A stretch of 64,000 nt of DNA. Source: Acanthopleura granulata (Eukaryota > Mollusca > Polyplacophora > Chitonida > Chitonidae). Location of the stretch: contig JABBOT010000080.1 of the NCBI GenBank assembly GCA_016165875.1, forward strand, positions 15,780,064-15,844,063. The letters are read 5' to 3'. The notes below the pieces were generated by a model, which had not been told where the DNA came from, made no database searches, and was given only the letters and a program-made list of their open reading frames with translations. The stretch's first letter is position 1, and every line of letters begins with the position of its first letter. The position numbers and the translations under genes were made by a program. Shown piece by piece: positions 11,178 to 26,985 of this stretch.

Positions 11178-14100
11178 GGAAATATATATAAGAAGAAAAA
11201 AAAATGCTAGCTAACATCTTGAATGTGGACATTGCAGTTATTTTATATATGTGTGTGCAATTTTGCTAATATAATTAAATGTTTGGGCTACTCAGTGTTT
11301 TGTGTTTGAATACTTCTGGCAGTGAGGGCTCAGCCTCATTGTTCTGTATCGAGGAACTCAATAGGTTAGGTCTTCTGAGGTGTTTCTGTTTGGATAGTAT
11401 GAGACAGTAATAAGCGGTAAAAGTGAGTTCAGGCTAGTTGTGGCAATCGTGACATGCCATTGTCAAAAACTGTGAAGAAATCCTACTGAGTTGAATTTCT
11501 GCATAGCCATAGTCCATGAGGCAGTGGCGAGATAGTCAGTGAGAATATGCACTCGTCAGGTATGTGACTTTGGCCAAATGCATGTTGTGACGTGTAAGTA
11601 GTAGAAGTACACGTATTTATTACTGTAGTATGTCAAGTCTGACAGTTGAGGTACCAGTAGGTGTTATTTTTAGCAGAAGTTGATAATCCATGTGCAGACT
11701 TTGTTCAACTGCCAAAATAATCCAGATAAGTGATTAGTTACTTACGCACAAGTTGACCCACATATGTCCATCAGATTTGGACAGGACTACGTATGACCTA
11801 GAAAGCAACTGGACAATTGACTGGTGAAGAATAAATATGTATGTAAATATATGTAACAGTACCGGTATATGATAAGTATGTAAGCATACCCAAGTTAAGA
11901 GTTTCAGCTTTTGTCCACCATTTACATATAATCAGGTTATTGGTGTAAGTAGAAAATCTGCCAAGTGTTACTATTTTAAGCTCAACTGGGTGTCAGGTGT
12001 GTACAAAGAGGTATGGACTGTGACAATGACGAGATAGATGTGACGTGGTATAGATGGTATGACGACAGCCACATTCATCAATGACGTTTGCCGAGGAACA
12101 CGTGCCGTTGTCAAGGTAACCGTTGGGTCAGGCCATGTAAAACGTCAGCTCTTTTGTGAACGCCCTGTAACTAGGTCAGTGACTGTTTTATCACACCTGA
12201 GCACGCCCATTCAGAGACCCTGGACCATTGTTTGGGTTCGGATTCCTTAGTCATTTTGTACAACAGTGTGTAAAGCACTGACAGACCCTGAACTGTTCTC
12301 ATGCAGCAGTCTTTACCTGCATGAAACGTTTTAGATACCAACTGGCAAATTTAATAATCCTTTGCCCACAAAACTTATTTGTACCTGAGAATAATATAAT
12401 ATTCGGTCCCAGTTTATACTTAGTAAGGCATTGTGATAGGCAAAGAAAGTTAAGAAATTCGTTTGATCACAATGGTGCTGAGATAAATTTCATAGAACAT
12501 GGTACAGATGGTTTTCTTCATAAATACACAGTCTGTGTTATAGATACATAAGGTGGGGTCATTTACAGGGGAAATGTATATATTAAGTTTCACGAAAACT
12601 TAAAAACTGGTGTCTCAGTGAACATCCCAGCGAGTGTAAATAGTAATGAAATAATTAGGCCACTCCCTGACCACATCTCCTAAAGGATACCTGGCTACTG
12701 CATGTATGGCTTTTAACTTACGATCTGAGACATCTGCGATAGTCCTATCAGCTTCGCACAGTAACTGTAGAGTGGAGAAACTGCTTTACCCATATCAACA
12801 GTTTATTAAAGGCAGTACAAAACAAGAGATAGTAATGAAATAATTAGGCCACTCCCAGACCACATCTCCTAAAGGATACCTGGCTACTGCATGTATGGCT
12901 TTTAACTTACGATCTGAGACATCTGCGATAGTCCTATCAGCTTCGCACAGTAACTGTAGAGTGGAGAAACTGCTTTACCCATATCAACAGTTTATTAAAG
13001 GCAGTACAAAACAAGAGATCCATTATGTTTTGACAGAGTTCTCTGCTCCCACAGACATGGCCTATCTAGTTCATACGATCACAGGGAAAGAGAAACATGA
13101 ACTCTATAACGTGTAATTTAATGTTTACAGTTCGGGTAAGGACATTATTTTTCATAATATACATGCAGGATGTGCAAAATGTTCTTCACTCTTTCATTAC
13201 TGTGGTGTAGTCTGTTTTATTAGCTGTACTGTCAAAAAGCCTTACTGGCCATCTAGTTTAACACAGCTTGGTTATCCAGGGAGCCTATATTTTTATTGTT
13301 GTTTAATGTTCCCCTCAGTATTTTTTGACTTCTCCAGTGGAGGTCATGAACTAAACCACAGACCTTTGGTAAGCTACTGATGAACTTTCCCTTGTGTGAT
13401 GCAAATCTGCACACCATACTGATATAAGACAAGTGGTCTTCACACACAGACTGTGCAAACGGCCACACAATCATAGTCGCCCACTTGTGTCCAGGGTTCC
13501 ATGAGCAATGAGACCAGGAAGCATATAAATTTCCATGCCAAGGTCAGGACTGAACCCATGCTTTTCTGGTCATTACCATTACAACAAAAGCACATCTAAT
13601 CACCCAGCCATAATCTACTCCCAGAGACCCTATATATTTGACAACAACTGGCATCTAACACAGATGGTATTCATAATTTATCAGCAATTTTTCTGGCATA
13701 CAAGGCAACTTTCGAAAGCTCACTTGACCAACACACTCAAAACAGATGAGGTCATGAAGTATGTAATATATGGGGACACACATGAGTACATTCATATACA
13801 GACCCTCCTCATGATATTGTGCTTTACATGTATGCAAAACATATGCTCAATGCATACAGACTTACAGTACTTTCAGAAATACTACCCTTAACACCTCATT
13901 TTACTTTCATTCCAATACAAAGGAGGCGAAGTCTGGAATTTTGTAATTAGTTTGCGTGCTGAGTATCAACAATGGAACATCCCAGATGAATGCCTAAAAC
14001 TGGAGCTCAGTACATGCAGTGTCTTATGAGATACCACTCAACTTGACATTTACCTTAATTAACATTGATTTCAATACAGAACAGGCTAATTTCTTAACAT

Positions 14101-15317
14101 TACAGTAATGAATTAGCACATATGGCATCAATGACTGCTTGGTCAGCAATGGCCTCTCTTCAAACTGAAGTTGTATTTACAATGTACGTAGGTGTATGTT
14201 CATTTGCCACAAACCTTCGTCTGCTGTAAATTTCAGTATCCATATAGCAACACAATCAAATACAAAAAGAAAATTGACAAGACAAAACTAAAACATGAAC
14301 TCAGTTTTTATTGTTGTTGTTGTTTCTTTTTATTACTTATGATACCTCAAGAGCTGAGCCTTACCCACTTTCACAATGTATGCATTACAAATTAACATCC
14401 ATGTGATGTATTCACAAATTAACGTCAGTTTATCACATCAGAAGAAACGAACCATACAATGTTATCTGCATCCTGTACAACTCTTTCAAGAATGCATAAA
14501 CCACATAACAATTAGGAGAAAAATGGTTAACCTAATGATGTACATAATAAATTCTCACTTTTTTTTAAATTAAAACCAAATAAAACCAGTCACTGCTTAG
14601 GTCAATAGCTTCCTGTTCCATACTAATAGTCAAAAGCCCAGATGGGATTTCTGGACACATAGAGTTATTCCCCCTGTAATAGTCATTGCCAGGTAGAATT
14701 CAGGGTTGGAGTATAACTGATATTGCAGAAAATCTTCACTTTGTCTTTTCACATTCTGAAACAAATTTTTTCATAACTTTGTCCTGCTGTAAATTCAGTT
14801 TTATGGGAGTATATGGAAGTACACGTAATTGTTACTCTGCCAATAGACTGCAAGTCATTTGTATTTAAGATTTAAAAAAATTTAAAAATGGAAGATTACA
14901 GCCTCAGTGTCATTAATGAAATGTTACCATGCAGTTAAGTTCCTCTATCAAATGGTTGCCATGATGTCATTTGGTAGAGTACGAATCCTGCACTTTTAAC
15001 CAATACTTTTGCAGCAGTCATGACAATCCCAGTCCCAGTCTAGATGTTGCAGGGCATGTACCCTTGCTGCCAAGCTTAAAGGGCTCTTTAGCACATTAAA
15101 AGGGCTGATTTTGGTCTATGTTTGCTTAAAAAGGGCACTTTTTCATTAGCAAGTCCATGTATCCAACTCTGAATGAAACTAAATTAGGGCCTGAGTACCC
15201 CTGGTCCAGTCCCATATTTCTGTTTCGATGAAGCCAACAAGCTGATCCTCATAACTTATGGCCACCAGAGGCACGTTCGATCAGGTGCTTGTTCACCTGA
15301 AATCAGTTAGCTGTCTG
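11178..15317. other. Intergenic, no supported gene
   Basis: About 4.1 kb between FASTKD1 and PSMG4. Open frames are short, without family features or consistent splice sites. It contains a 189-bp tandem duplication at 12641-13018. Around 13280-13560 are repeat-like sequences that I could not assign. TTTATT at about 14307-14312 is a minus-strand AATAAA that could serve PSMG4. Confidence 0.5.
12641..13018. repeat. 189-bp tandem duplication, two nearly identical copies
   Basis: 12641-12829 and 12830-13018 are the same 189-bp sequence head to tail. I see one small difference, CTCCCTGACC against CTCCCAGACC. Both begin TAGTAATGAAATAATTAGG and end AAACAAGAGA. No coding function was seen. Near-identity means a very recent duplication or an assembly error. 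Confidence 0.9.
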
Positions 15318-16563
15318 TCAGAAGTACTCTGGATGCTGTGTCATTTCCTCATGAATCCTTTTTTCTACCAAGGGTAACAGCAGCTGGTCAGCTGCAATGT
15401 TACAACTTACAAAAACCTGCTTGCCAGACTTCTTTGCTGTAAGTAACAAAAAAATTTGCTGTAAGTTGCAATATTGCTTTGTTAATATACATTTTAACAG
15501 GCTGTTCATGAACAGAACACCAAAGACTTCTCACTGTACCATAAAAAACAAAAAACGGTGTTCAAAAAATGAACTGCAGCACCATGCTATATAAGCCTAG
15601 CTAGGGGTATGTCTTATGACATTCTATAATAATATACCATACCAATGTTAACAGGTATTTCAAAGCCATAATAAATTCTCTTTTAAGTACTCTGTTGTAT
15701 CATGTTTCATCGACTTGAAAAACATTATTACTAACACAACCCAGCACTGTATGTTTCTCTAGATAGGACTCAAGAGTTATACTTACCCAATCTCTGTGCC
15801 ATTGCAACTGAAGACTGATCTGCATGGTCGCCAAGTAGATTAGTGGCTATCGGCATTTTCTCCTACAGAATAACATCATAAAAGAATCAAAACTGGCATA
15901 AAGATATTAATCACAACTTATCAAGCAATATTTTATTTTATAAGCCATTTTAACAGTCCAAAAAACATTTAGGTTGTGTTAATTACATGGGTTGTAATCA
16001 GTCTATGTTTCCAGAGAGTTGTTTATTACACTTTTAAGCCCACGCTAGGTTTGTCTCATGGGCATAGAGTAACGATCTGAGAGAGAGACCACATCGCTGC
16101 ACAGTTAGCATAGGGCTCAGCACAGCGTCTCTGCGTCATTCATAATGAAAGTCTCTAAGTTTACGCCATTATATACACAAGTTTTAAGAATACTTGTTTT
16201 TTGTGAACTACTCTGAGTACATTGCGATCTTAATTATAGAAATATATATCCTTGGCAAGCATTTAACTGTTGCTGTCATGATTTTCCACTTTTATTTATT
16301 TCGTACACTGCATTTCATACCGGGAGACGTGCGACATAGACACCGAATGCAGTTTTGCATGGTGGTAAAAAAAGATGTGACATAGGCGTTTCACGTACAT
16401 AAGGTGAATTCAAAGCCACAGCTGTGCTGCCTAGAGTCTTGTTTGTTCCCACCCAAAGGTGGAAACTTTCACTGAGTTGCATGACTTGAAAATAAACCTC
16501 TGTGTCCGTCAGACGGGCCGAAAAGTTGTGTAGTTTGACGCTAGATTTACCCTTGGTCGCCAT
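15318..16563 (-). CDS. PSMG4: Proteasome assembly chaperone 4
   Basis: Three minus-strand exons: 16399-16563, 15787-15862 and 15318-15436. They join in phase at GTACGT/TAG and GTAAGT/CAG sites to give 119 aa (human PSMG4 has 123). PSMG4 pairs with PSMG3 as a dimeric chaperone that helps build the 20S proteasome alpha ring in the cytosol. Family landmarks are VKLHNFSARL near residue 9, FHLWVG near 34, PIATNLLGDHAD across exon 2, AMAQRLA at the exon 2/3 join, GKQVFVSCNI, and a C-terminal LVEKRIHEEM followed by the stop. The start chosen is the ATG of MATKGKSSV. The frame stays open upstream to a non-ATG codon near 16611, which is less likely. Confidence 0.92.
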
Positions 16564-17003
16564 GTGCTGCAAGTTTACTTCCGCATATGCCTCGCGCAGC
16601 TTGATGTCCAATCAGCGTAAAGCATCGGTTACCATGGTGGCTGGCGCGCGAAAAGCCAAATGTGTCTCCATGAGCCGAATCACTAAATATATCCATACGA
16701 TTATGCACGTGCTGTATCTGTTTCAATTTTGAAACATACTTTATGTGAAAAATATGTTTAAAGACATACTTATATTAAATACACTCATATACAGGTAAAA
16801 TCACATCATTCGTCAAAAGTATTGCATCCCGTACGACGGTGAGGGGAAGGAGAACTATTTGAACCAGTGGAATGGTCACACGTGCATGCAGAGAACAGGC
16901 CAGCGTTTTATAAGTTAGGAATCGACCGTTGAATTTCAACAGACGACGCAGATTCAGCGGAGAAGTAGCATCGGATATATTTTCAAAACAACACATCCAC
17001 ATA
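16564..17003. promoter_or_regulatory. Shared upstream region of PSMG4 and beta-tubulin 1
   Basis: 440 bp separate two head-to-head start codons. A CCAAT motif lies at about 16607-16611, close to the PSMG4 side. GTTACCATGGTGG near 16627 resembles half of an RFX X-box. TTTATAAG at 16907-16914 could be a TATA element for the tubulin, about 95 bp before its ATG. Confidence 0.4.
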
Positions 17004-19763
<2,760 letters not shown>

Positions 19764-19999
19764 CAAGACTTCTCTGCAGCATGAACATTACTTACATTTG
19801 GATTAAAAAAAATACAAGATTATCTTACCGAAAGAATTTAGACAGAATTATGTGTACCCTTTTTTTTTCCAGCGAATTTACTTTAAATGTACTTCAAGAA
19901 TTTTTTTACTTCACTCTAGTCAGGGTCTAGTTAGTCGTGGGGTTTTTGCTATGCTTATTTGTCTTCAAAACCAAATCAGTGATGTCATTGCAAAGGAGA

Positions 20000-20005
20000 A
20001 ATAAA
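20000..20005 (+). terminator. Polyadenylation signal of beta-tubulin 1
   Basis: AATAAA about 237 bases after the stop codon; no earlier canonical signal was seen. Confidence 0.6.
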
Positions 20006-21955
20006 GGTCAGAGAGCGTATAAACTGCATTTGTTGTTTTCGTTTAAGCTATCATGATCTGTAATTTTAATGATAGACAAGGACATTGACCCAGTAAATGG
20101 AGTTTCTGCTGATTAAGAACAATAGATTCGATGTTCAGTTCCAAATCGAGTTATACCTAAAGTTTGTGATCTTGTCACCATTTCGCTTGTCGCTCGAGCA
20201 CGGAAGGAAAAGGCATAATGATTCAGTAGAACAGCACTAAAATGTATTTATGGGTTTAGCGTCATACTCCAAAATTTTTCAGTGAAATGACGAGGAGGAG
20301 TCCTTAGAATATAGATAGGCTGTACCTCCTTGTAGGGGAGCATCACTGTAAGTGTGTTGTAATGTTATACCGACAGAAGTCCGAAGTGGGACATGTGACA
20401 TTTCAATGACGCTAAAGATTCTACCACACTGTCCACAGCGTAAGGTCACATTGAGCGAAACATATAGCTAATGAAATGAAAACATTCTACACAACATGTT
20501 CGACGTTATGTAACAAAGGACTTGTGACGTCCTATTTCACTGCAGCGACATGTCTTGAGAGGAAAATCCACCGATACGCCAAGGAATGAACCCAATTCAA
20601 AAGAAAGGAAAGAAAGAAATTCAAGGTTACCTGGTTTACTTTACTCATAAAACTGACTGCTTTGGTGCATGTCCAATGTACGATTGTGTTTGTGGCAGGT
20701 CCTTCCCAGTATACATGTACTTATTTACCCTATTATACTTTGGATTCTTCAACAATCGAAAATTTCAACTTTTCCACATTACCATGCTAAAATGAACAAC
20801 AATGACTAGATAAAGAATGATTATTTCTTAAATTTGTTCATTTATACGTAAAGCATGCACATCTATACTTGTGTCAAGAAACTTGTATAATCTTCCCGGC
20901 CTTAATGTTTTTGGGCCATTGGTGATTATAAATAGATCAGCGATGCCCGTGTGGCAGTTTGAGCATACATGTAGGTTTCTTGTGCCTGTGGGGAAATTCC
21001 GAAGTCTGTACCTTGCCAAAGTTTGGTGCTTTTCTCTGAGCATACTCCCATAAAATGACCACCAACTTTCAAGTGAAAAATGCTTGAATACGTATGTAAA
21101 TTAAAAATGCATCTATATATACTGGTTACCATGCAGTATATTAGAAAAAAAAATATTCTGACCGCAGCACACTGAGATCATTTTTTCAGTTATTTGTTCA
21201 AGGCAATCATGTCTGAGTTGTGTTAAAATTTATTGTCACTGTTACACTCTAGAATACAGTGTAGAATGTAGGTGCACATGATAGAGCCAGGAGGCCACGT
21301 GAGTGTCAACCTCTTGGCCGTTGACAATTAATTATAATAGTATACTGCATTGCTGATTCGTGTACTGCCCATACACTAATATAGTTGGGATCAAAATATT
21401 TAATAACAGTTACTCGTGAAACGCAACTAACCAGTCAGCTATAAGTAATCCAGTGACTGACATAACGTTTTTGGTTTGAGGGTTTTAATAATACACTATA
21501 GATCTGCATAGTGTGCCATAGTTAGATGGCAAAATACTGAAATACATATACATGTTTAAAAAAAATTATCCCTGTGAAACAACCAGCAAGTAAATACAAA
21601 ATGGCAAATGTGTAAATAAAATTTTCATTACAATATAACAATATAACAAATAGCATGACGTGCCGGACATAAAAAGTCATCTTCTCAAGACATCGTTTGA
21701 AAGTTAGCAGTATAAAATAGTGTAAGCACATGTATCTATCACTCAAAAGTGATATCCCTTAGTCTGAATTATATAAATAGTGACATTGCAAGAAAACTGG
21801 ATGACGAAGAAAACCACGAACCCAGTCCATTTTGTAAAGATGCGGAAACATGGGTCCAGATCAGAAACGCTTCAACAAAATTGTGACAGCGAAATGTACA
21901 TTGCACAATGGAATAAAGGGGATGTACTTGTACCGACTAGAAAATATACAGCTTG
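20006..21955. other. Intergenic, repeat-derived in part
   Basis: No supported gene. 20241-20400 resembles another dispersed repeat (GTCATACTCCAAAATTTTTC, GAAATGACGAGGAGGAGTCC). A shorter relative of it appears at 24863-24920 and 38303-38360. The rest is AT-rich with short random frames. Confidence 0.5.
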
Positions 21956-23664
21956 TCATGAAGTGTTCATTTGGTGACACCTCTTATGTCTTTTGTTTCC
22001 GAACAGATGTCTGAAAATTTTCCTAAAAGCACTGGTGAGTTTTCTGCCCCGCCCTTTCCTGTAGGCCTTGTCGTGGTGAGTTACTGTCTCCACATTGGAC
22101 GCTGGCGGGATGGGAGGAGGCTGGTCAGCTGAGGTCATCTGTGAATACAACCATTCTCAATTAAGAACATGCAGATACCCTTAATCCATAACCACTGTTT
22201 ATCTACATCTATACCTTGTTCCTTGATCGCATAATGGTTGTTGTTATTTATCGATGTGTTTAAACTGATGGAAATTAACAAGAAACTGCAAGAGTACCAA
22301 TGTGAGAGGAATATATATATTATCGCTACATTTTTTTAAAAAGTATTTAATTTAATTAAAACTCTAATGACCACACCATATTTGGTAAAGTGACATGGGC
22401 TGTCATTTACATCACTCACCTCGGTTATGGCATCCAGGGAAGGTTTATAGCAGATTTTGTCCCATCTGTCCCTCGTAGGATGCAAATCAAACCTTAAAGT
22501 TAAGTTATTGCGTTTTAGACGAGATATAACACTTATATGGACAATACTGTTCGTGCTTTAGATGGGATATCAGTCAGCCAGGAGATGATCTCATTTCAGC
22601 TTCAAGCAAAAAGTGAAGCATTTCTGCATCACTATATACCCCTATGTGTGTCAACCTCAACTAATGTTCAAAAAGAATCTTTGGGTTTTGAATATTCTGA
22701 CATCAAAGTAACAATCAAAACTTTATGCAATAAAGTTGTCTAAATTATCTAAATTAAAATTGTTGAAAATAAAACACGAGCAGGATGTGTTCATGTGCAG
22801 ACACATTTGTTTAAAGGCAAGATACTCATGCTTCTTTATCCTTGATAACTTACCATATTTTCTGTAACATGCTACATATGATTTCGTCAGGAACTTTGTA
22901 GGGCCTGTCACTCCCTGTTCATAATAAAGTTAACATTGGTACATGATTCAGTTATATGCACTGTATATCAAAACATCTCTTTAACAACATGTATTTAAAC
23001 AGTGACACAGACAAATGTACTCTGCACACTAATAAATTTACCTGTCGGAATTACTTACGAGCAATGAATAACATCAGGGTATTCACACCGAAACAAGACT
23101 TATCATAGACGTAAAGATTAATATCTATTAAAAAAATAATTCTGACTTCACCATTGGTTAGTAATTAGTAAAATGTACAAGTAGTAATTATACGGCTAAA
23201 TACTGAATGCAAGTATATCACACTGTTATTTACCTGGTAACTTGCTGTTTTCCAAATTTCGAATGTCATGGGCCACTTTATTAAAATGTTCAAAGGGATA
23301 AAGTTCTGTTTCAGTTGGACTGTAAAACGTATTTTTCAGCTGGTTAATACCACCGTTTGAATATAGCCATGCTAACTTTCTTCTTCCATCTCTTGCTGCT
23401 TTAGCTTTGTCGCCTGTAGCAGTGATTTTCTCCACTGAAAGGAAACAACTACACTTATTTACTCTTACTTTATTTGGCCTTCCAGTTATTGGTTTGGCTT
23501 CAGCAAATATGTTCATACTTTGATTTACAGGATTAAACAAGTTGTGACAATTTGTTTTTTCGTAATTCACCAAATTAAATAATGATACACTTACCTGATC
23601 CGAATTCCTTCCTGAATGGATAGGGACGACTATACCCGGCTAACATTATTGTCATTGTCTCCAT
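21956..23664 (-). CDS. Uncharacterised protein, five coding exons, 195 aa
   Basis: Minus-strand coding exons: 23595-23664 (ATG in an exon beginning at 23669), 23234-23434, 22854-22914, 22420-22492 and 21956-22138. Every intron is GT-AG and the total of 588 coding bases closes in phase at TGA. The N-terminal part is rich in Arg and aromatic residues (GYSRPYPFRKEFGS). The middle is charged and helical (DKAKAARDGRRKLAWLYSNG, then a YPFEHFNKVAHDIRN segment). A W/D-rich stretch follows (FDLHPTRDRWDKICYKPSLD). The C-terminus is proline-rich (PPPIPP) then strongly basic (FRKIFRHLFGNKRHKR), and could be a nuclear or microtubule-binding tail. No signal peptide or membrane segment is seen. I do not recognise the family. 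Confidence 0.7.
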
Positions 23665-24112
23665 ATTATCTGTAAGTAAGCATACAAAAATAGTTTGTTT
23701 GTTCTTGGGGGGCTTTTTGTTTGTTTGTTTGTTGTTTTTTTGTTTTCGTTTTTGTTTTTTTTTGGCTTTCTTATAAATCTAAGCTAACGTTAATTACACA
23801 ACTATTGAATAGTTTTATTTCCAGTGTATATTGCTTTCTGCTCTCTGCTACTGAGTTATTAACACAACAAGCAACACTGAGTGTTAAGCCAAATTTCTAC
23901 TGTCAGCAACGGACAGTGAGTAAATGTCGATGTAACGAGCTGTAAAAGTTACTTTAGTAGTAAGACAACAACCGCCCATGATGTGGTACTTGATCAACGA
24001 CAACGTGGGGTATAAATTTTTTACAGTATCTGGTACACGTATAGTTCAACCGAAGGCACAAACACACTACAATTACTGAAACATTGAAACATAAGATCTA
24101 AACCAAACTTAC

Positions 24113-24235
24113 AAAATATTCTATGGCGGTGAATGGACGATAATTTCCACAATTTACCACGGTAAACTGCAAACAAACGATGTACAGAATAACGAAAATT
24201 GGCGCTGTCGAACTTTTTTGTCTCTCCTAACAACT
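24113..24235 (-). other. Likely 5' untranslated exon of the 195-aa gene
   Basis: On the minus strand a GTAAGT donor at 24107-24112 follows exon-like sequence beginning near 24235. The next acceptor (CTTACTTACAG) precedes the exon with the ATG. A CCAAT box on the minus strand (ATTGG at about 24267-24271) lies just upstream. The exact start is a guess. Confidence 0.45.
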
Positions 24236-24916
24236 GGAAATCGCTCGTGACGTCATGCCTAGTATTGATTGGTTAATAAGTTTATCCTGAGTTACTTCCC
24301 CTATAATGTTCACGATGCGGACTCCAGCTGTCCTGTGTATCATGTCAGATGATCATTTTTCATGTAGTTACACAAGATCGTGCATGCATACTTTTGTTTG
24401 GGCTGCCGTTACAGGACATAAACAGGAATAGATGGACAAGCAGGTATCGAAAATGAAACCCACCTTGCTGTTCGGCTCAATGAAATATCAGTTATAATTG
24501 TCAAAATTTACGTTTTCGTTTTCAGACGTGGAAAGCATCATTTTACCAGTAACTGTATGTGTGGTATACTGTGTCTGAGTATCCTTCGTTTACACGTATG
24601 ACTTCAGATCCTTCATTCAGCTTTTGTCCCCCTCCTCAACCGAAAACATTTCTGGGATAGTTCTTTTGCTTACACAAATATAACGTGTTTCGTATATAAG
24701 GAAATATGATTTATGTTTTTCGAAATCCCTGTCTGACGCTTTACCTTTTCTATGAACCATCCTGTGTTCAGAAAACCGATGGTCATGTCAATCACAAATT
24801 ATATCTGTAACGGAATTAAACGTAGAAAAAAATTCTTCATAAGTATACATGTATGAATATTTGGGTTTTACGTTGTACTTAATTTTTCAGTTACATGACG
24901 ACGAGAAATCCTTAGA

Positions 24917-24957
24917 ATGTATATATATATATACATATATATATATATGTATATAGT
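24917..24957. repeat. AT dinucleotide microsatellite
   Basis: Imperfect (TA)n run interrupted by TACATA and TGTATA; shorter in the second copy at 38357-38390. Confidence 0.8.
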
Positions 24958-24973
24958 ACCATTTTTTATGTAT

Positions 24974-25219
24974 ATTTATTTATTTGTTTGATTGGTGTTT
25001 TACGCCGTACTCAAGAATATTTCACTTATATGACGGCGACCAGCATTATTGTGGGAGGAAAGCCCACGACCATCCGCAGGTTGCTGGCAGACCTTCCCAC
25101 GTACGGCCGGAGAGGAAGCCAGTATGAGCTAGGCTTGAACTCACAGTGACCGCATTGGTGGGAGGCTTCGGTCATTGCGCTGCGTTAGCGCGCTAATCGA
25201 CTGAGCCACGGAGCCTCCC
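24974..25219 (-). repeat. Near full-length tRNA-derived SINE, copy A
   Basis: The only copies with the complete head are this one and its duplicate. On the minus strand it starts GGAGGCTCCGTGGCTCAGTC. The pol III A box TGGCTCAGTCGA is at 25197-25208 and the B-box-like GAGTTCAAGCC at 25132-25142. Then follow the central GGCCGTACGTGGGAAGGTC block and the GTGAAATATTCTTGAGTACG tail ending in AAATAAATAAAT. The head reads as tRNA-like and the tail is shared with the headless copies. Confidence 0.85.
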
Positions 25220-25764
25220 GACTTCCATTTTCAAAAATAGTATTAAAATACTTTGCTTGGACCAGAACATGTGAGCTCTGTTTCATTCTTTTCAGCTTAC
25301 AGCTTTCACTGAAGTGGAAACATAGCCAGCAGGGTTTTACAAACGATCGGGTTTGCTGCCATATTCGCAGTATTTCATCCATATCCTAGCGATATTTGGT
25401 TCACGGATTTAAGACTATTGGGGAAACGAAGCTAGGGAGTATAGTATACACCACGTCGGCAGTATTTCAGTCAGCTAAACTTAGAGCTAGAGATACGTAG
25501 GACTACCGCACAATGGGGTGAACGAAAGGATGTCTGTGGTTTTACGCTACATCGGCAGTATTTCACCCAATATATTGTGGGCAAACCGCCGTGCTCTATG
25601 GATATAGGTCAGTTCAGACCCTTGACTACTTCTGCTCTCCCAGTCAGGTTAAAAGATAACAGGCCAAAGAAACTACCCTTCGGATACCTGGTAACTGTGG
25701 AGTACGTATATATGTATAAGAACAGGACAGCTGGCATATGTGAGCTAGTAGCTGTATCCGTGGA

Positions 25765-26985
25765 ATAATTGGTATTTGGCATAGTTGATATCTATAATCC
25801 AGTTGGTATCTGTGTCATTTTTGATATCGTTGTCATTTGTGGTATGTTGGTACATATATCTGTGGGATAGCTGGTATGTGTGGGAGAGCTGAGAATATGT
25901 GGGGGATAGCTGGTATCTTGGAGATTTGGTATCTGTGAGAGACTAGAAACCATAAGGAGTTGGTATTTTGGGAATAATTAGTAGGGAGATGGTATCTGTG
26001 GGTTATTTGGCATTTATAGCATAGTTTATATCTGTTGGAAAATCGGTGTCTTTGGGATAACCTGTGGGACAATTGTTATATTTATGGAGTAGTTGGTATC
26101 TTTGCGATCGTTGGTGTCTTTGAGATTGTTTGTACTTTTTTGGATACCTGTTTTTTTTTGGGATAATTGGTATCCATGGGAAAATGTAGGGTAGTTGGTA
26201 TCTGTGGGCTGGTTGGCATTTTGGGGATAGTTAATATCTGTGGGGAAATTGGTATCCATGGGATAACTGTTATCTGTTGGGTAATTTTATATTTATGGAG
26301 TGGTTGGTATCTTTGGACTAATTGTTATCTATGGATAGCTGGTATGTATGAGATAGCTGGTTTCTTTGGGAGAGCTGATATCAGTGGGAGAGTTGGTATC
26401 CATGGGATAGTGAAGTATCTCTATGGCAGTTAATATAAGTGGGATAGTTGGGTATTTGTGGGATAGGTGATTATGGAAGAGGTGTTATCAGTGGGATAGC
26501 TGGTATCCATGGAGTAGTTGGTATCTGTGGGATAGCTAGCATCTGTGGAAGAGTTGACATCTGTTGGATAGTTAACATCTATGTGGAGTCGGTGTCTGTG
26601 AGGCAGTTGGTATCTATGGGAGAGTTGGTATCTTAAGAGATAGTTGGCATCTGTGGGATAGTTGGCATCTGTGGGATAGTTAGCATCTGTGAAGGGTTGG
26701 TATCTGTGAGATAATTAGCATCTGTCGAGGAGTCGGTATCTGTGAGGCAGTTGGTACCTATGGGAGAGTTGGTATCATAAGAGATAGAATCTTTGGAAGA
26801 GTTGGTGTCTGTGAGAGTTGGTATCTTAAGGGATAATTGGTATATGTGAGGCAGTTGGTGTCTGTGAAATAGTTGGTATCTGTGGGATAGTTAGCATCTG
26901 TGGGAGAGTTGGTTTCAGAGTTGGCATTGGTGGAAGAGTTGGTGTATTTATGGACAGTTGGTATCCATGGGATAGTTAGTATTCA
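25765..26985. repeat. 18-bp minisatellite, about 1.2 kb, copy A
   Basis: Degenerate head-to-tail repeats of GTTGGTATCTGTGGGATA, clearest at 26640-26700, with variants such as GTTAGCATC and GGAGAGTTGG. The unit is a multiple of three, so long open frames appear on both strands; I treat these as artefacts. It ends directly at the start of the Maverick-like remnant. Confidence 0.9.

Noticed and set aside
25140..25219. tRNA gene on the minus strand
   Set aside because: A and B boxes are present but there is no proper acceptor-stem pairing, and the sequence continues into the SINE body; it is a SINE head.
26167..26636. Open frames rich in Gly-Ile-Cys-Gly within the minisatellite
   Set aside because: They are a by-product of an 18-bp repeat unit being a multiple of three and open on both strands.
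25765..26985. CRISPR-like repeat array
   Set aside because: Units are contiguous and degenerate with no spacers, in an animal genome; it is a minisatellite.
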